DNA from: an uncultured Bacilli bacterium
GTDB taxonomy: Bacteria; Bacillota_I; Bacilli_A; RF39; UBA660
DNA length: 64,000 bases
Reading direction: 5' to 3'
NCBI GenBank assembly: GCA_947629395.1
Contig: CANRDQ010000004.1
Location: 1-64,000, forward strand
Positions 41,503-49,616 of this stretch are shown piece after piece. The first letter of the stretch is position 1, and each line of letters starts with the position of its first letter. Under the pieces are notes generated by a model, which was given only the letters and a program-made list of their open reading frames with translations, was not told the DNA's origin and made no database searches. The translations under genes and the position numbers were made by a program.

Positions 41503-42525
41503 TCACTTTTTCTTTGTTATTTTTTCTAATTTTTTAAGAACATTTTTAAAATTATCTGCCTCTATAATTTTAATATCATAGTTCTTCTTTTTAGCGAAAG
41601 CTACTGCTTCTTTATAATTATTACCAGATGGGGCAATAAAAATATCGGCATTACCATTAACTGCACCCATTAACTTATATTCAATACCACCTATTTCGCC
41701 AATACTACCATCACTTTCCATAGTACCAGTACCAACAATTTTTAAACCACCAGTTATATCTTTCTTCGTAAGTTTATTATAAATATCTAAAGCTAATAAT
41801 AATCCCCCACTTGGTCCACTTTCAGCTTTAGTAAATTTAAGTTCTATTTTAGGATCAGTTTCATAATCATCTAATTTTTCAACATATATTCCGATTAGAG
41901 GTTCACCTTTTTCAACAAAGACTTCTACTTCTTCTTCAACAACTTTATTATTTCTTTTTACTTTGATAGGAATTTTTTCTTTATCAACACAACTACTTAT
42001 AACTTCTTTTAACTTTTCAAAAGAAGTAACTTTAGTATTTTTTATTTCTAGTAGTTCATCTCCAACTTTTATTTTATCTTTATTATTATCAGATACTAAT
42101 ATTACATAAAGATGACTACCAGTTATTTTAAAATCCTTACCTGCTAAAGTATAAGCCTGTTTAATAGCGTTCTCATTAGAAACAGACATACTTAAATCAT
42201 CTCTAAATTCTATTTCTTTTACACTCTCATCTTCTACTCTATAATTATCCATACTATTTCTTTCCCAAGAAGGTATGATATAAGATAAAGCATAAGTAAA
42301 GATAGTTCCCTTTAATTCTGAAACATAAGCCATATTTAAAGTTCCTTTACTCTTATAACTTTTCTTTATTTCAACTCTATCATTAACATCCATTATCCCA
42401 CCACCAGTAATAATATAATAATCTAGTGGGAATAACACTATAAAGTATAGTATAGAAAATAAAATAATAGTCTTATAGTTTTCCTTAATAAAATTTTTTA
42501 TTTTGTCATAAGCTTTAGTAAACAT
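41503..42525 (-). CDS. YlbL/SepM-type membrane PDZ-Lon protease
   Basis: 340 residues. One N-terminal membrane helix (TIILFSILYFIVLFPLDYYI), a PDZ domain (about 150-220; IKVGDELLEIKNTKV) and a C-terminal Lon-type S16 protease domain. The catalytic Ser is in ESGPSGGLLL and the Lys in IEYKLMGAV. SepM in streptococci trims a competence pheromone; YlbL in Bacillus is less clear. ATG 42525 follows AAAGG by 9 nt. It is divergent from ylbJ, mirroring the ylbJ/ylbL neighbourhood of Bacillus. Confidence 0.9.
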   Translation of the reverse strand: MFTKAYDKIKNFIKENYKTIILFSILYFIVLFPLDYYIITGGGIMDVNDRVEIKKSYKSKGTLNMAYVSELKGTIFTYALSYIIPSWERNSMDNYRVEDESVKEIEFRDDLSMSVSNENAIKQAYTLAGKDFKITGSHLYVILVSDNNKDKIKVGDELLEIKNTKVTSFEKLKEVISSCVDKEKIPIKVKRNNKVVEEEVEVFVEKGEPLIGIYVEKLDDYETDPKIELKFTKAESGPSGGLLLALDIYNKLTKKDITGGLKIVGTGTMESDGSIGEIGGIEYKLMGAVNGNADIFIAPSGNNYKEAVAFAKKKNYDIKIIEADNFKNVLKKLEKITKKK

Positions 42526-42570
42526 TAAAATCAACCTTTCATTCTAATTATAACAAAAAGTAGGTGAAAT

Positions 42571-43491
42571 ATGTTAAAAAAGTATAAAGATTTTTTTATG
42601 ATTGTAAATTTTATTATAGTTATTGTCTCATTATTCTTATTTCCTAATATTATTAAAGAACAAATATTAATGTCTGTATATGTTTTTGTTAAAATATTGT
42701 TCCCTACTTTTTTTCCAATGTTTTTATTTACAAATCTTTTAATTGAATATAATGCAGTAGTTATATTTGGAAAATTTATTAAGGGTTTTATTGAGAAAGT
42801 ATTTCATGTAAGTGGTAATTGTGGATATGTTATTTTAGTTAGTTTAATATCTGGTTTTCCTAGTGGTGCGAAAAATATTATGAGTCTCTTAAATAAAAAC
42901 TTAATAACCGTAGAAGAAGCTAATTACTTAATAACTTTTACGCATTTTTCTAATCCCCTATTTATTTTAAACGTTGTTAATATTATTATCCAAAATAGAA
43001 GTATTTCTTTCAAAATATTAATAGCGCACTTTTTATCTAATTTTATTTTAGCTTTAATATTAAGACCAAAAGAACTACCTAAAGACAATAATTTTTCTTT
43101 TCAATTAAAATCTACTAGCTTTTCAGAAAGTTTAAATACTTCATTAAAAAATACTTTTGATATCTTAACTATTATCTTTGGAAGTACTATATTTTGTTTT
43201 TTAATATCTGCCCTTCTGACAACTTATTTTCCACTTAATACTTTCTTCAAAATTATGATTAATGGTTTATTTGATTTAACACTTGGTGTTACTACATTAA
43301 AAAATATAAGTATACCTATTTTATCTAAAAGTATACTTATATTATCATTTATTTCTTTTGGTTCTATTTCTGTACATTTACAAGTTTCTAGTATTTTAGA
43401 AAAAAGAGTAAAATATAAAAACTTTTTGTTAGCTAGAATATCTAGTATTGGAATTGCCTTAATTATATTTTTACTTATGAGAAATTTATAG
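42571..43491 (+). CDS. YlbJ-like sporulation integral membrane protein
   Basis: A 306-residue polytopic protein with about eight helices. The conserved core LVSLISGFPSGAKNIMSLL and FTHFSNPLFILNVV matches the YlbJ/nucleoside-gate (SpoVV-like) family, which in Bacillus is needed for spore cortex formation and dipicolinate transport. AGGTGA lies just before the ATG. It overlaps the convergent pseudopilin gene by 17 nt at its 3' end. Confidence 0.82.
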   Translation: MLKKYKDFFMIVNFIIVIVSLFLFPNIIKEQILMSVYVFVKILFPTFFPMFLFTNLLIEYNAVVIFGKFIKGFIEKVFHVSGNCGYVILVSLISGFPSGAKNIMSLLNKNLITVEEANYLITFTHFSNPLFILNVVNIIIQNRSISFKILIAHFLSNFILALILRPKELPKDNNFSFQLKSTSFSESLNTSLKNTFDILTIIFGSTIFCFLISALLTTYFPLNTFFKIMINGLFDLTLGVTTLKNISIPILSKSILILSFISFGSISVHLQVSSILEKRVKYKNFLLARISSIGIALIIFLLMRNL

Positions 43492-44089
43492 GCGCTACTA
43501 TATGAATACTATATTTATTTTCTAAAGCTATTTTATTATGATATAAATTAACATCTAAAATAAAGAAATTATTTTCTTCTTTTACTTGAATTTCATTAAT
43601 TCTTAAAGCATCAACATCTAAACATTTATATCTACCTACTTTTTCTTTACCTGATTGTCCTAAATCTGGTACTTCATACATTACTTCTTTTCCATTTTCA
43701 GTATAAGAAATATAATTAGCTAAACGATCAATTACTAAAGTTTTTTCTTCATCAGTTAGAAGAAAAGTTAACTTATATTCTACATGATTTAAAGATTGTT
43801 CTTTGGCACCACTCTCTTCTGATTCACTATCAAAATGATTACATAAAGGTCCATATTCTTCTCTAATTGGAGTTATAGATTTTAAGACATATTTAGTCAT
43901 ATCATCTTGAATATCTTTAGTAACTGTATTTTTATAAGTTAATATTTCTTTTTTATAACTTTCAGTTTCTTCCCTATCTTTATAACTCATAACTACATTA
44001 AGTAAAGAAATAGATATTATTGCTACTAAAGAAAAAGAAATAATTATTTCAATAACGGTCATACCTTTATCGTTTAACTTTTGTAACAT
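43475..44089 (-). CDS. Prepilin-like protein with class III (type IV) N-terminus
   Basis: A 204-residue pseudopilin. The N-terminus is KG|MTVIEIIISFSLVAIISIS, with Gly before cleavage and Glu at +5, then a long hydrophobic helix. The globular part has one possible Cys pair (GPLCNHF, KCLDVD). Candidate minor pilin of a competence or type IV pilus-like machine. It overlaps the upstream pilin gene by 23 nt. Confidence 0.8.
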   Translation of the reverse strand: MLQKLNDKGMTVIEIIISFSLVAIISISLLNVVMSYKDREETESYKKEILTYKNTVTKDIQDDMTKYVLKSITPIREEYGPLCNHFDSESEESGAKEQSLNHVEYKLTFLLTDEEKTLVIDRLANYISYTENGKEVMYEVPDLGQSGKEKVGRYKCLDVDALRINEIQVKEENNFFILDVNLYHNKIALENKYSIHIVAPINFS

Positions 44090-44648
44090 CTCTATTCACC
44101 TCAACAGTCGCATAACTCTTATAATAATCATCTGATTCTTTTAAATTAATATTATGTTCAGCTTCGACTAGTATTCTATAGTTACCTACATTATCATAAT
44201 TATAATCAGGTAAACTTAAAACATAATTCTGAAAACCAGGACTATTAGTAATCGCAGAATCAGTACGAGCTATTTTTTTAAATTGTTGTAAATTAAATTT
44301 AGTTATATATAATTGGGTTACATTAAATTCTTTAAAAAATCTTGTACACTCTTCTGGGTTAGTAAAAAAGGAATTACAATTATTAGAGGTTAACTTAAGA
44401 TAATTAATATTGGCAGTTCTAAGAACACCTTCCATATTATTATAGAGATTAGTATTACCTCTTTTTATTATTAACATTCTCATCCAATGAGCTATGTATT
44501 TGGTGTCTAAATCATCATAAGATTCTACCTTTTCGTATTCTCCAAGAACAGGTATGAGATTTACATAAATAGAAGTAAAAATAGCGGCAATTGCGACAGA
44601 TACAATTAACGTTTCTACTAAAACAAACCCCTTATTATTTTTTTTCAT
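44067..44648 (-). CDS. Prepilin-like protein, first gene of the pilin pair
   Basis: 193 residues. The N-terminus MKKNNKG|FVLVETLIVSVAIAAIF has Gly at -1 and Glu at +5, typical of type IV prepilins. The C-terminal part has NCNSFFTNPEECTRFF with two Cys. ATG 44648 follows AGAAGGTG by about 10 nt; the long upstream extension would replace the prepilin signal and is rejected. It is divergent from the PilB-like ATPase, with 96 bp between them. No prepilin peptidase is in the window. Confidence 0.8.
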   Translation of the reverse strand: MKKNNKGFVLVETLIVSVAIAAIFTSIYVNLIPVLGEYEKVESYDDLDTKYIAHWMRMLIIKRGNTNLYNNMEGVLRTANINYLKLTSNNCNSFFTNPEECTRFFKEFNVTQLYITKFNLQQFKKIARTDSAITNSPGFQNYVLSLPDYNYDNVGNYRILVEAEHNINLKESDDYYKSYATVEVNRDVTKVKR

Positions 44649-44744
44649 TATATAAAAACACCTTCTTGATATTATTCTAAAGTTATTATATAATATATTA
44701 TAGTAAATTACCATAGTAAAAACAATAAAAAAGGGGTTGAAATT

Positions 44745-46988
44745 ATGGTCACATTTGATTTTGTCAAGACACCAATTACTCAAATTGCTGACTTTATTAT
44801 TGTGCAATCAGCTAAAAGTAATGCCAGTGATATACATTTCGATCCTCGTGATAACGGACTCATTGTTAGAATGAGAGTTGATGGTGAATTAAGAGATTAT
44901 ACTTTTATACCTAAAGTTTATGAAAGAAATTTAATAACACGTTTAAAATTATTAGCTAGTATGAATATTACAGAAAGTAGACTTCCTCAAGATGGAGCGA
45001 TTAAGGGAAATATCGGTGGAATAGATTTAGATATGCGTGTTTCCTGTTTACCAACTAATGAAGGAGAAAAAATAGTTATCCGTATTCTTGATTATTCCCG
45101 AAGTTTTGGAGGTCTTGAATCTTTAGGATTTTCAGAAGAAAACTTTAAAAAGTTACATAAAATGATTCATGTTCCTAATGGAATTATTTTAGTTACTGGT
45201 GCGACTGGTACTGGTAAGAGTACAACTACTTATGCTATTTTACAAGAATTAAATACAGAAGAAACTAATATTATTACTGTAGAAGATCCGATAGAAATGA
45301 ATATCGAAGGAATGAATCAAGTACAAGTTAATAGTGATATCGGTTTAGATTTTGCCACTGTACTTAGATCTATTTTACGTCAGGACCCTAATATAATTCT
45401 AATTGGAGAAATTCGTGATTCAGAAACAGCCCAAATTGCTGTACGTGCATCTATTACCGGACATTTAGTATTATCTACAATCCATACTAATAACTCATTA
45501 TCAACTATTGAAAGACTTGTAGATATGGATGTAGAAAGATACCTACTCTCTTCAGCTTTGACAGGTATTATTTCACAGAAATTAGCGAAAAAGTTATGTC
45601 CTAAATGTCGTGTACAAAGAGAGACTAATCCTTATGAAAAAAAGGTCTTTAAAATAGCTTTAAATAAAGATGTTGATAAAATATATGCGGCTCATGAAGC
45701 TGGATGTCCAGAGTGTAATCATGGTTATAAAGGAAGAATTGCTGTACATGAAGTTTTAGAAATTGATGATTATATACGTGAGGCTTTAGCGGACGCTACT
45801 GTTAAAAAAGAAAGTTTACGTGAAGTTGTTTATACTTCAAATGTTATTACCATGCTTCAAGATGCTTTATTAAAAGTATTAAGTGGTTTAACTACTTTTG
45901 AAGAAATCTATAGAATTATTGATATAGATGATGATATTGAAACAGTATTTAGAGATGAACAACAAGCCTTTGAAGAAAATATAAAAAATGAAAGTAAAGA
46001 TAAAAAACTAAAATTAGAAGATAATATTTTAAATCAAAGTATTGCTTCTTCTAACGGTGAAAAGAAAGAAGAAAATCAAGAAGTAGTAAATAATGAAGTG
46101 GAAAGTCCAAGTAATTCACAGATAACTTTACCTGTGGATAATACTAAAACAGAAGATACTACAAATAATAATATCCAAGTAAATGAGAATACAGTATCTT
46201 TACCTACTGCTAAGACTGAACAGCCAGTAGTAAATACCACTACTACAGAGGCAAACAATAAAGATAATATTCCAAATCAGGATACAGTATCTTTACCTAC
46301 TGCTAAGACTGAACAACCAGTAGTAAATACAACTACTACAGAGACAAATAGTAAAGATAATATTCCAAATCAGGATACAGTATCTTTACCTAGTGAAAAC
46401 ACTTTACAACAAGTTAATAATACTGATACAAGTGTTAATACTCAAACTAATGAAAATGTTACTATACCAGCTATTACAGCAGCTAATGATAACACCATAG
46501 ATAATAATACACCAGATAATGGTTTAAATGATAGTGTTGTATCTTTACCTATTATTCCAACTGTTGACTTACCTGAAAAGGTTTTAGAACAACCTACTGG
46601 TGAAATAAAACAAATAGCTATACCTAATTTAGATTTCAATATTCCAAATACTAAACCGGATAATAATAGTAATGAAAATATCGAAACAGGTAATATAAAA
46701 ATAGTACCTCCAACTGATAATCAAGTTGTTGATAAAGAAGATATATTTGATAATATGAATGATATAGCTGAAGAAAAGTTAACAGTTGAAGATAAAGAAG
46801 AAGAAAAATATTATGATAGTTTAGGTGTTAAACCAGTTATGACCCCTACTGTTGATACAAACAAGAAAATAGATGCTACTGTTGAAAAAACAGCTGTAGA
46901 TAAGAGTACAGCCCTTACACCCAATAAAAATATAGTTAATATGTCAGTACCAAGTGATGTACCTATTGCACAACCAAAACAAACTTAA
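44745..46988 (+). CDS. PilB/GspE/ComGA-type assembly ATPase with a long repeat-rich C-terminal tail
   Basis: 747 residues. The ATPase occupies about 1-400: Walker A TGATGTGKSTT, Asp box, Walker B ILIGEIRDSETA, His box STIHTNN and a four-Cys zinc motif (CPKC ... CPEC). The N-terminal N1E domain is missing, as in ComGA. From about 410 to 747 there is a Thr/Asn/Pro/Glu-rich, probably disordered tail. In it a 31-residue unit (DTVSLPTAKTEQPVV...) is repeated twice in tandem (residues 482-512 and 513-543) plus a partial third. Such a tail is not usual for this family. It should power extension of the pilins encoded divergently. Confidence 0.9.
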   Translation: MVTFDFVKTPITQIADFIIVQSAKSNASDIHFDPRDNGLIVRMRVDGELRDYTFIPKVYERNLITRLKLLASMNITESRLPQDGAIKGNIGGIDLDMRVSCLPTNEGEKIVIRILDYSRSFGGLESLGFSEENFKKLHKMIHVPNGIILVTGATGTGKSTTTYAILQELNTEETNIITVEDPIEMNIEGMNQVQVNSDIGLDFATVLRSILRQDPNIILIGEIRDSETAQIAVRASITGHLVLSTIHTNNSLSTIERLVDMDVERYLLSSALTGIISQKLAKKLCPKCRVQRETNPYEKKVFKIALNKDVDKIYAAHEAGCPECNHGYKGRIAVHEVLEIDDYIREALADATVKKESLREVVYTSNVITMLQDALLKVLSGLTTFEEIYRIIDIDDDIETVFRDEQQAFEENIKNESKDKKLKLEDNILNQSIASSNGEKKEENQEVVNNEVESPSNSQITLPVDNTKTEDTTNNNIQVNENTVSLPTAKTEQPVVNTTTTEANNKDNIPNQDTVSLPTAKTEQPVVNTTTTETNSKDNIPNQDTVSLPSENTLQQVNNTDTSVNTQTNENVTIPAITAANDNTIDNNTPDNGLNDSVVSLPIIPTVDLPEKVLEQPTGEIKQIAIPNLDFNIPNTKPDNNSNENIETGNIKIVPPTDNQVVDKEDIFDNMNDIAEEKLTVEDKEEEKYYDSLGVKPVMTPTVDTNKKIDATVEKTAVDKSTALTPNKNIVNMSVPSDVPIAQPKQT
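46188..46399 (+). repeat. Tandem 93-bp coding repeat inside the PilB-like gene
   Basis: Two nearly identical 93-bp units (46188-46280, 46281-46373) and a 26-bp partial third. They are in frame (31 codons) and differ by only a few bases, so the duplication is recent. Confidence 0.9.
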
Positions 46989-46997
46989 GAAAAAATA

Positions 46998-47036
46998 AAA
47001 GGAAAGCACATAATTAAAAATGTGCTTTCTTTTTTA
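46998..47036 (+). terminator. Terminator of the PilB-like gene
   Basis: GAAAGCACAT (47002-47011) pairs with ATGTGCTTTC (47020-47029), followed by T6. Confidence 0.9.
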
Positions 47037-47052
47037 TTGATTTTTATAAACC

Positions 47053-47079
47053 AAAAAAGAGTTCAAATATGAACTCTTT
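47053..47079 (-). terminator. Terminator of TasA-like gene 1
   Basis: AAAGAGTTC (47056-47064) pairs with GAACTCTTT (47071-47079), T run on the minus strand. Confidence 0.85.
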
Positions 47080-47103
47080 ACAATCAAAACTATTTATTTA
47101 AAA

Positions 47104-47841
47104 CTAAGCTGCTTTTCCGTAAACGTTAATTCTAGCAACGAATGTTTCTACTTGATTTTTTACTACATATTGATCAGAAAGCCACATTCTTAATCTATAT
47201 TTATGTGTACCACTTTCAGTAAATGTTCCACTTGCTAAAACTAGTGAACCTACTGGAGATCCAGCAGAAGTAGCTTTTTCTTTAACTAAACTATCATCAT
47301 CATAAGTTTTTACATCATCAACAGCTGAATAATCACTTCCACCTGCTTCATCTTTTTCTAGATAAAATTTAACATATTGTCCATCAATTTGATTTTCAAT
47401 AGGAGTTCCTCCTGTTAGTTCACTTCCACTTACTTCCATACCTTGATTATCTTGTTTTACAGCAGCAACTTCATAGTTAATAGTTGCAGTACCAGCAATG
47501 TCAGCTTTTACTGTAAAATCAAATAAACCTTGAGTTACAGTTCCTGCAGCACTTTGTTCTGGTGTAGCTTCTAGAACTTTACCAACTTCATCAGACACAG
47601 GCATTGCATTACTGATTGAAATAGCATTAGTATCTTCAGTATAACTCATACTAATAGTACCAGTACTGATTACGTTTTCTTTTTGTCCTAATCCTACATA
47701 AGTAAATGCAGCGAATGATACTCCTACTACTGCAACAACTAAAATAGCTACAGCAAGTACAGATAATAAAATTTGTTTTGATTGATTGTCATTTTTTTGG
47801 TTATGATCAAAATTATTATTTTGATTATTTTGTTCCATCAT
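47104..47841 (-). CDS. TasA/camelysin-like secreted protein with SipW-type signal peptide, paralog 1
   Basis: 245 residues. A hydrophilic Asn-rich start is followed by KQILLSVLAVAILVVAVVGVSFAAFTY, the SipW-dependent signal seen in TasA, CalY and camelysin (M73). After it, NVISTGTISMSYTE and a beta-rich domain ending in HKYRLRMWLSDQYVV. Family members form amyloid-like surface or matrix fibres. ATG 47841 follows GGAGGAG. It is the most diverged of three tandem paralogs. No SipW peptidase is in the window. Confidence 0.85.
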   Translation of the reverse strand: MMEQNNQNNNFDHNQKNDNQSKQILLSVLAVAILVVAVVGVSFAAFTYVGLGQKENVISTGTISMSYTEDTNAISISNAMPVSDEVGKVLEATPEQSAAGTVTQGLFDFTVKADIAGTATINYEVAAVKQDNQGMEVSGSELTGGTPIENQIDGQYVKFYLEKDEAGGSDYSAVDDVKTYDDDSLVKEKATSAGSPVGSLVLASGTFTESGTHKYRLRMWLSDQYVVKNQVETFVARINVYGKAA

Positions 47842-47866
47842 ATTTCTATCTCCTCCGTATAATAAA

Positions 47867-47895
47867 AATATACCATAACAATTTTGATAATGCAA
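47867..47895 (-). promoter_or_regulatory. Promoter of TasA-like gene 1
   Basis: TTGCAT (47890-47895), 17 nt, TATATT (47867-47872). It shares an upstream box with the promoter of paralog 2. Confidence 0.65.
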
Positions 47896-47942
47896 GTTAT
47901 TATTTAAACATTGTCATATTTTTTACACTTAAAAAAAATTAC

Positions 47943-47969
47943 AAAAAAAAGAAACTTAAAAGTTTCTTT
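47943..47969 (-). terminator. Terminator of TasA-like gene 2
   Basis: AAAGAAACTT (47948-47957) pairs with AAGTTTCTTT (47960-47969), T run on the minus strand. Confidence 0.85.
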
Positions 47970-47980
47970 ATTTTATCTTA

Positions 47981-48658
47981 TTATTCAGCTCCATCAGCTT
48001 TTACATTAACTTTCATAGCAAAAGTTTTTTGTCCATTCTCACTAGCTGAGTAACCAGTGTCTGATCCTATCCACATTCTTAATCTGAATTTTTTAGAACC
48101 AGTGTCTGAGAAAGAACCTAAATATAATTTTTTGCTTGATGGGTCTGCTGTTGCATTATCTAATGAACTAAATGTTGGTACTAAACCAGTATAACCATCT
48201 TGAGCTTCATCAGATTGATCAGTTAAATAAATTTTAACATATTTATTATCTAATTTACTGTCAGGTGATGAAGTTTCTGTACCATAAATTTCATAGTTAA
48301 TAGTTTGTGGACTTGACATTGAAGCAGATACTTCAAAATCAAATACTCCTGCATAACTTAAAGAACTTCCTGCTGGGTTAGCAGCAATATTTCCAGCTCC
48401 TTTAACATCTGTTGAAGTAATTTGTTTACCAATTTCATCACTGATTGGTTGAGCATCAACTATATTAATTGAAGCTGTTCCTTCACTGTAAGAGAATGTA
48501 AGTGTTCCAGTACTGATTTTATTTTCTTTTGTACCGTTACCTACATAAGTAAATACAGCGAATGACACTCCGATTACTGCAACAACTAGGATAGCCACAG
48601 CAAGTACAGATAATAAAATCTGTTTTGAATTATTTTCATTTTTTTCTTTTTCTTCCAT
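47981..48658 (-). CDS. TasA-like SipW-type secreted protein, paralog 2
   Basis: 225 residues. MEEKEKNENNSKQILLSVLA begins the SipW-type signal and AVFTYVGNGTKENKIS follows it. The mature part is beta-rich with GSKKFRLRMWIGSDTGYSAS near the end. It is very similar to paralog 3 over nearly the whole length (shared SYAGVFDFEVSASMSSPQ-type segment), so the duplication is recent. It has its own promoter and terminator, allowing separate expression. Probable surface fibre or matrix subunit. Confidence 0.85.
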   Translation of the reverse strand: MEEKEKNENNSKQILLSVLAVAILVVAVIGVSFAVFTYVGNGTKENKISTGTLTFSYSEGTASINIVDAQPISDEIGKQITSTDVKGAGNIAANPAGSSLSYAGVFDFEVSASMSSPQTINYEIYGTETSSPDSKLDNKYVKIYLTDQSDEAQDGYTGLVPTFSSLDNATADPSSKKLYLGSFSDTGSKKFRLRMWIGSDTGYSASENGQKTFAMKVNVKADGAE

Positions 48659-48685
48659 CTTAATTCTATCTCCTCTCTAGTATAA

Positions 48686-48714
48686 AATATATCATAACAA
48701 AATTAATAATACAA
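48686..48714 (-). promoter_or_regulatory. Promoter of TasA-like gene 2
   Basis: TTGTAT (48709-48714), 17 nt, TATATT (48686-48691) on the minus strand. The upstream sequence matches that of paralog 1 in ATATGACAA and AAATAA-AACTTG. Confidence 0.65.
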
Positions 48715-48761
48715 GTTGTTATTTGAAATTTGTCATATTTTTTACGTTTGTAAAATTAGAT

Positions 48762-48790
48762 AAAAAAAGAAACTTTTTTCAAGTTTCTTT
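48762..48790 (-). terminator. Terminator of TasA-like gene 3
   Basis: AAAGAAACTT (48766-48775) pairs with AAGTTTCTTT (48781-48790). The same stem sequence as the terminator of paralog 2, showing that the terminator was duplicated with the gene. Confidence 0.85.
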
Positions 48791-48805
48791 ATATTCTGTT
48801 ATTAA

Positions 48806-49486
48806 TTAAGCTCCTGTTGCTTTTACATTAACTTTCATAGCGAAAGTTTTTGAATCGCCTGATGCTACATAACCAGTATCAGAACCGATCCACATTCTTA
48901 ATCTGAATTTTTTAGAACCAGTATTTGAGAAAGATCCCATATATAATGTTTTTCCTGTTTCTGGTTCTGCTGTTGAAGCGTCTAATGTACTATATGTTGG
49001 TACTGAACTTTGATATTTTTCACTAGCTGGTGAATCACTATCTTGATCAGTTAAATAAATCTTAACATATTGATTTTCTAACTTGTTTTCCATTGGTGAA
49101 GTTTCTGTACCATAGATTTCATAGTTAATTTCTTGTGGACTTGACATTGAAGCAGCTACTTCAAAATCAAATACTCCTGCATAACTTAAAGAACTTCCTT
49201 GTGGGTTAGCAGCAATACTTCCAGCTCCTTTAATGTCTTGTGCTTCAATTGTTTTTCCAACCTCATCACTAATTGGATGAGCATCAACTATATTAATTGA
49301 AGCTGAACCTTCACTGTATGAGAATGTAAGAGTTCCAGTACTGATTTTATTTTCTTTTGTACCGTTACCTACATAAGTAAATACAGCGTAAGATACACCA
49401 ATTACCATTAACACTAGAACTATAACAGCAAGAATTGATAAAATTACTTTTTTCTTTTCATCAGATTGATTGTTTTGTTTGTTCAT
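48806..49486 (-). CDS. TasA-like SipW-type secreted protein, paralog 3
   Basis: 226 residues. Signal KKKVILSILAVIVLVLMVIG and SYAVFTYVGNGTKENKIS, then the same beta-rich module as paralog 2, ending GSKKFRLRMWIGSDTGY and MKVNVKATGA. GGAGGG lies upstream of the ATG. First gene of the tandem set, downstream of the phosphohexomutase and separated from it by that gene's terminator. Confidence 0.85.
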   Translation of the reverse strand: MNKQNNQSDEKKKVILSILAVIVLVLMVIGVSYAVFTYVGNGTKENKISTGTLTFSYSEGSASINIVDAHPISDEVGKTIEAQDIKGAGSIAANPQGSSLSYAGVFDFEVAASMSSPQEINYEIYGTETSPMENKLENQYVKIYLTDQDSDSPASEKYQSSVPTYSTLDASTAEPETGKTLYMGSFSNTGSKKFRLRMWIGSDTGYVASGDSKTFAMKVNVKATGA

Positions 49487-49508
49487 TATATTTCCCTCCT
49501 ATAATAAA

Positions 49509-49537
49509 ATAATATCATTTAATTTTTCTTTAGACAA
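49509..49537 (-). promoter_or_regulatory. Promoter of TasA-like gene 3
   Basis: TTGTCT (49532-49537), 17 nt, TATTAT (49509-49514) on the minus strand. It lacks the extra box found upstream of paralogs 1 and 2. Confidence 0.6.
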
Positions 49538-49572
49538 GATGTTTTTTTATAATTTTTTATTTTTATATAAAA

Positions 49573-49612
49573 ATAAAAAAAATACTCTTTTTTGTTTAAG
49601 AGTATCTTTTTT
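49573..49612 (-). terminator. Terminator of the phosphohexomutase gene
   Basis: ATACTCTT (49582-49589) pairs with AAGAGTAT (49598-49605), with T/A runs on both sides. Confidence 0.85.
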
Positions 49613-49616
49613 TATA

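Noticed and set aside
44649..44807. 53-codon N-terminal extension of the pseudopilin
   Set aside because: It would bury the prepilin cleavage site and overlaps the divergent ATPase start; a good ribosome-binding site precedes the internal ATG.
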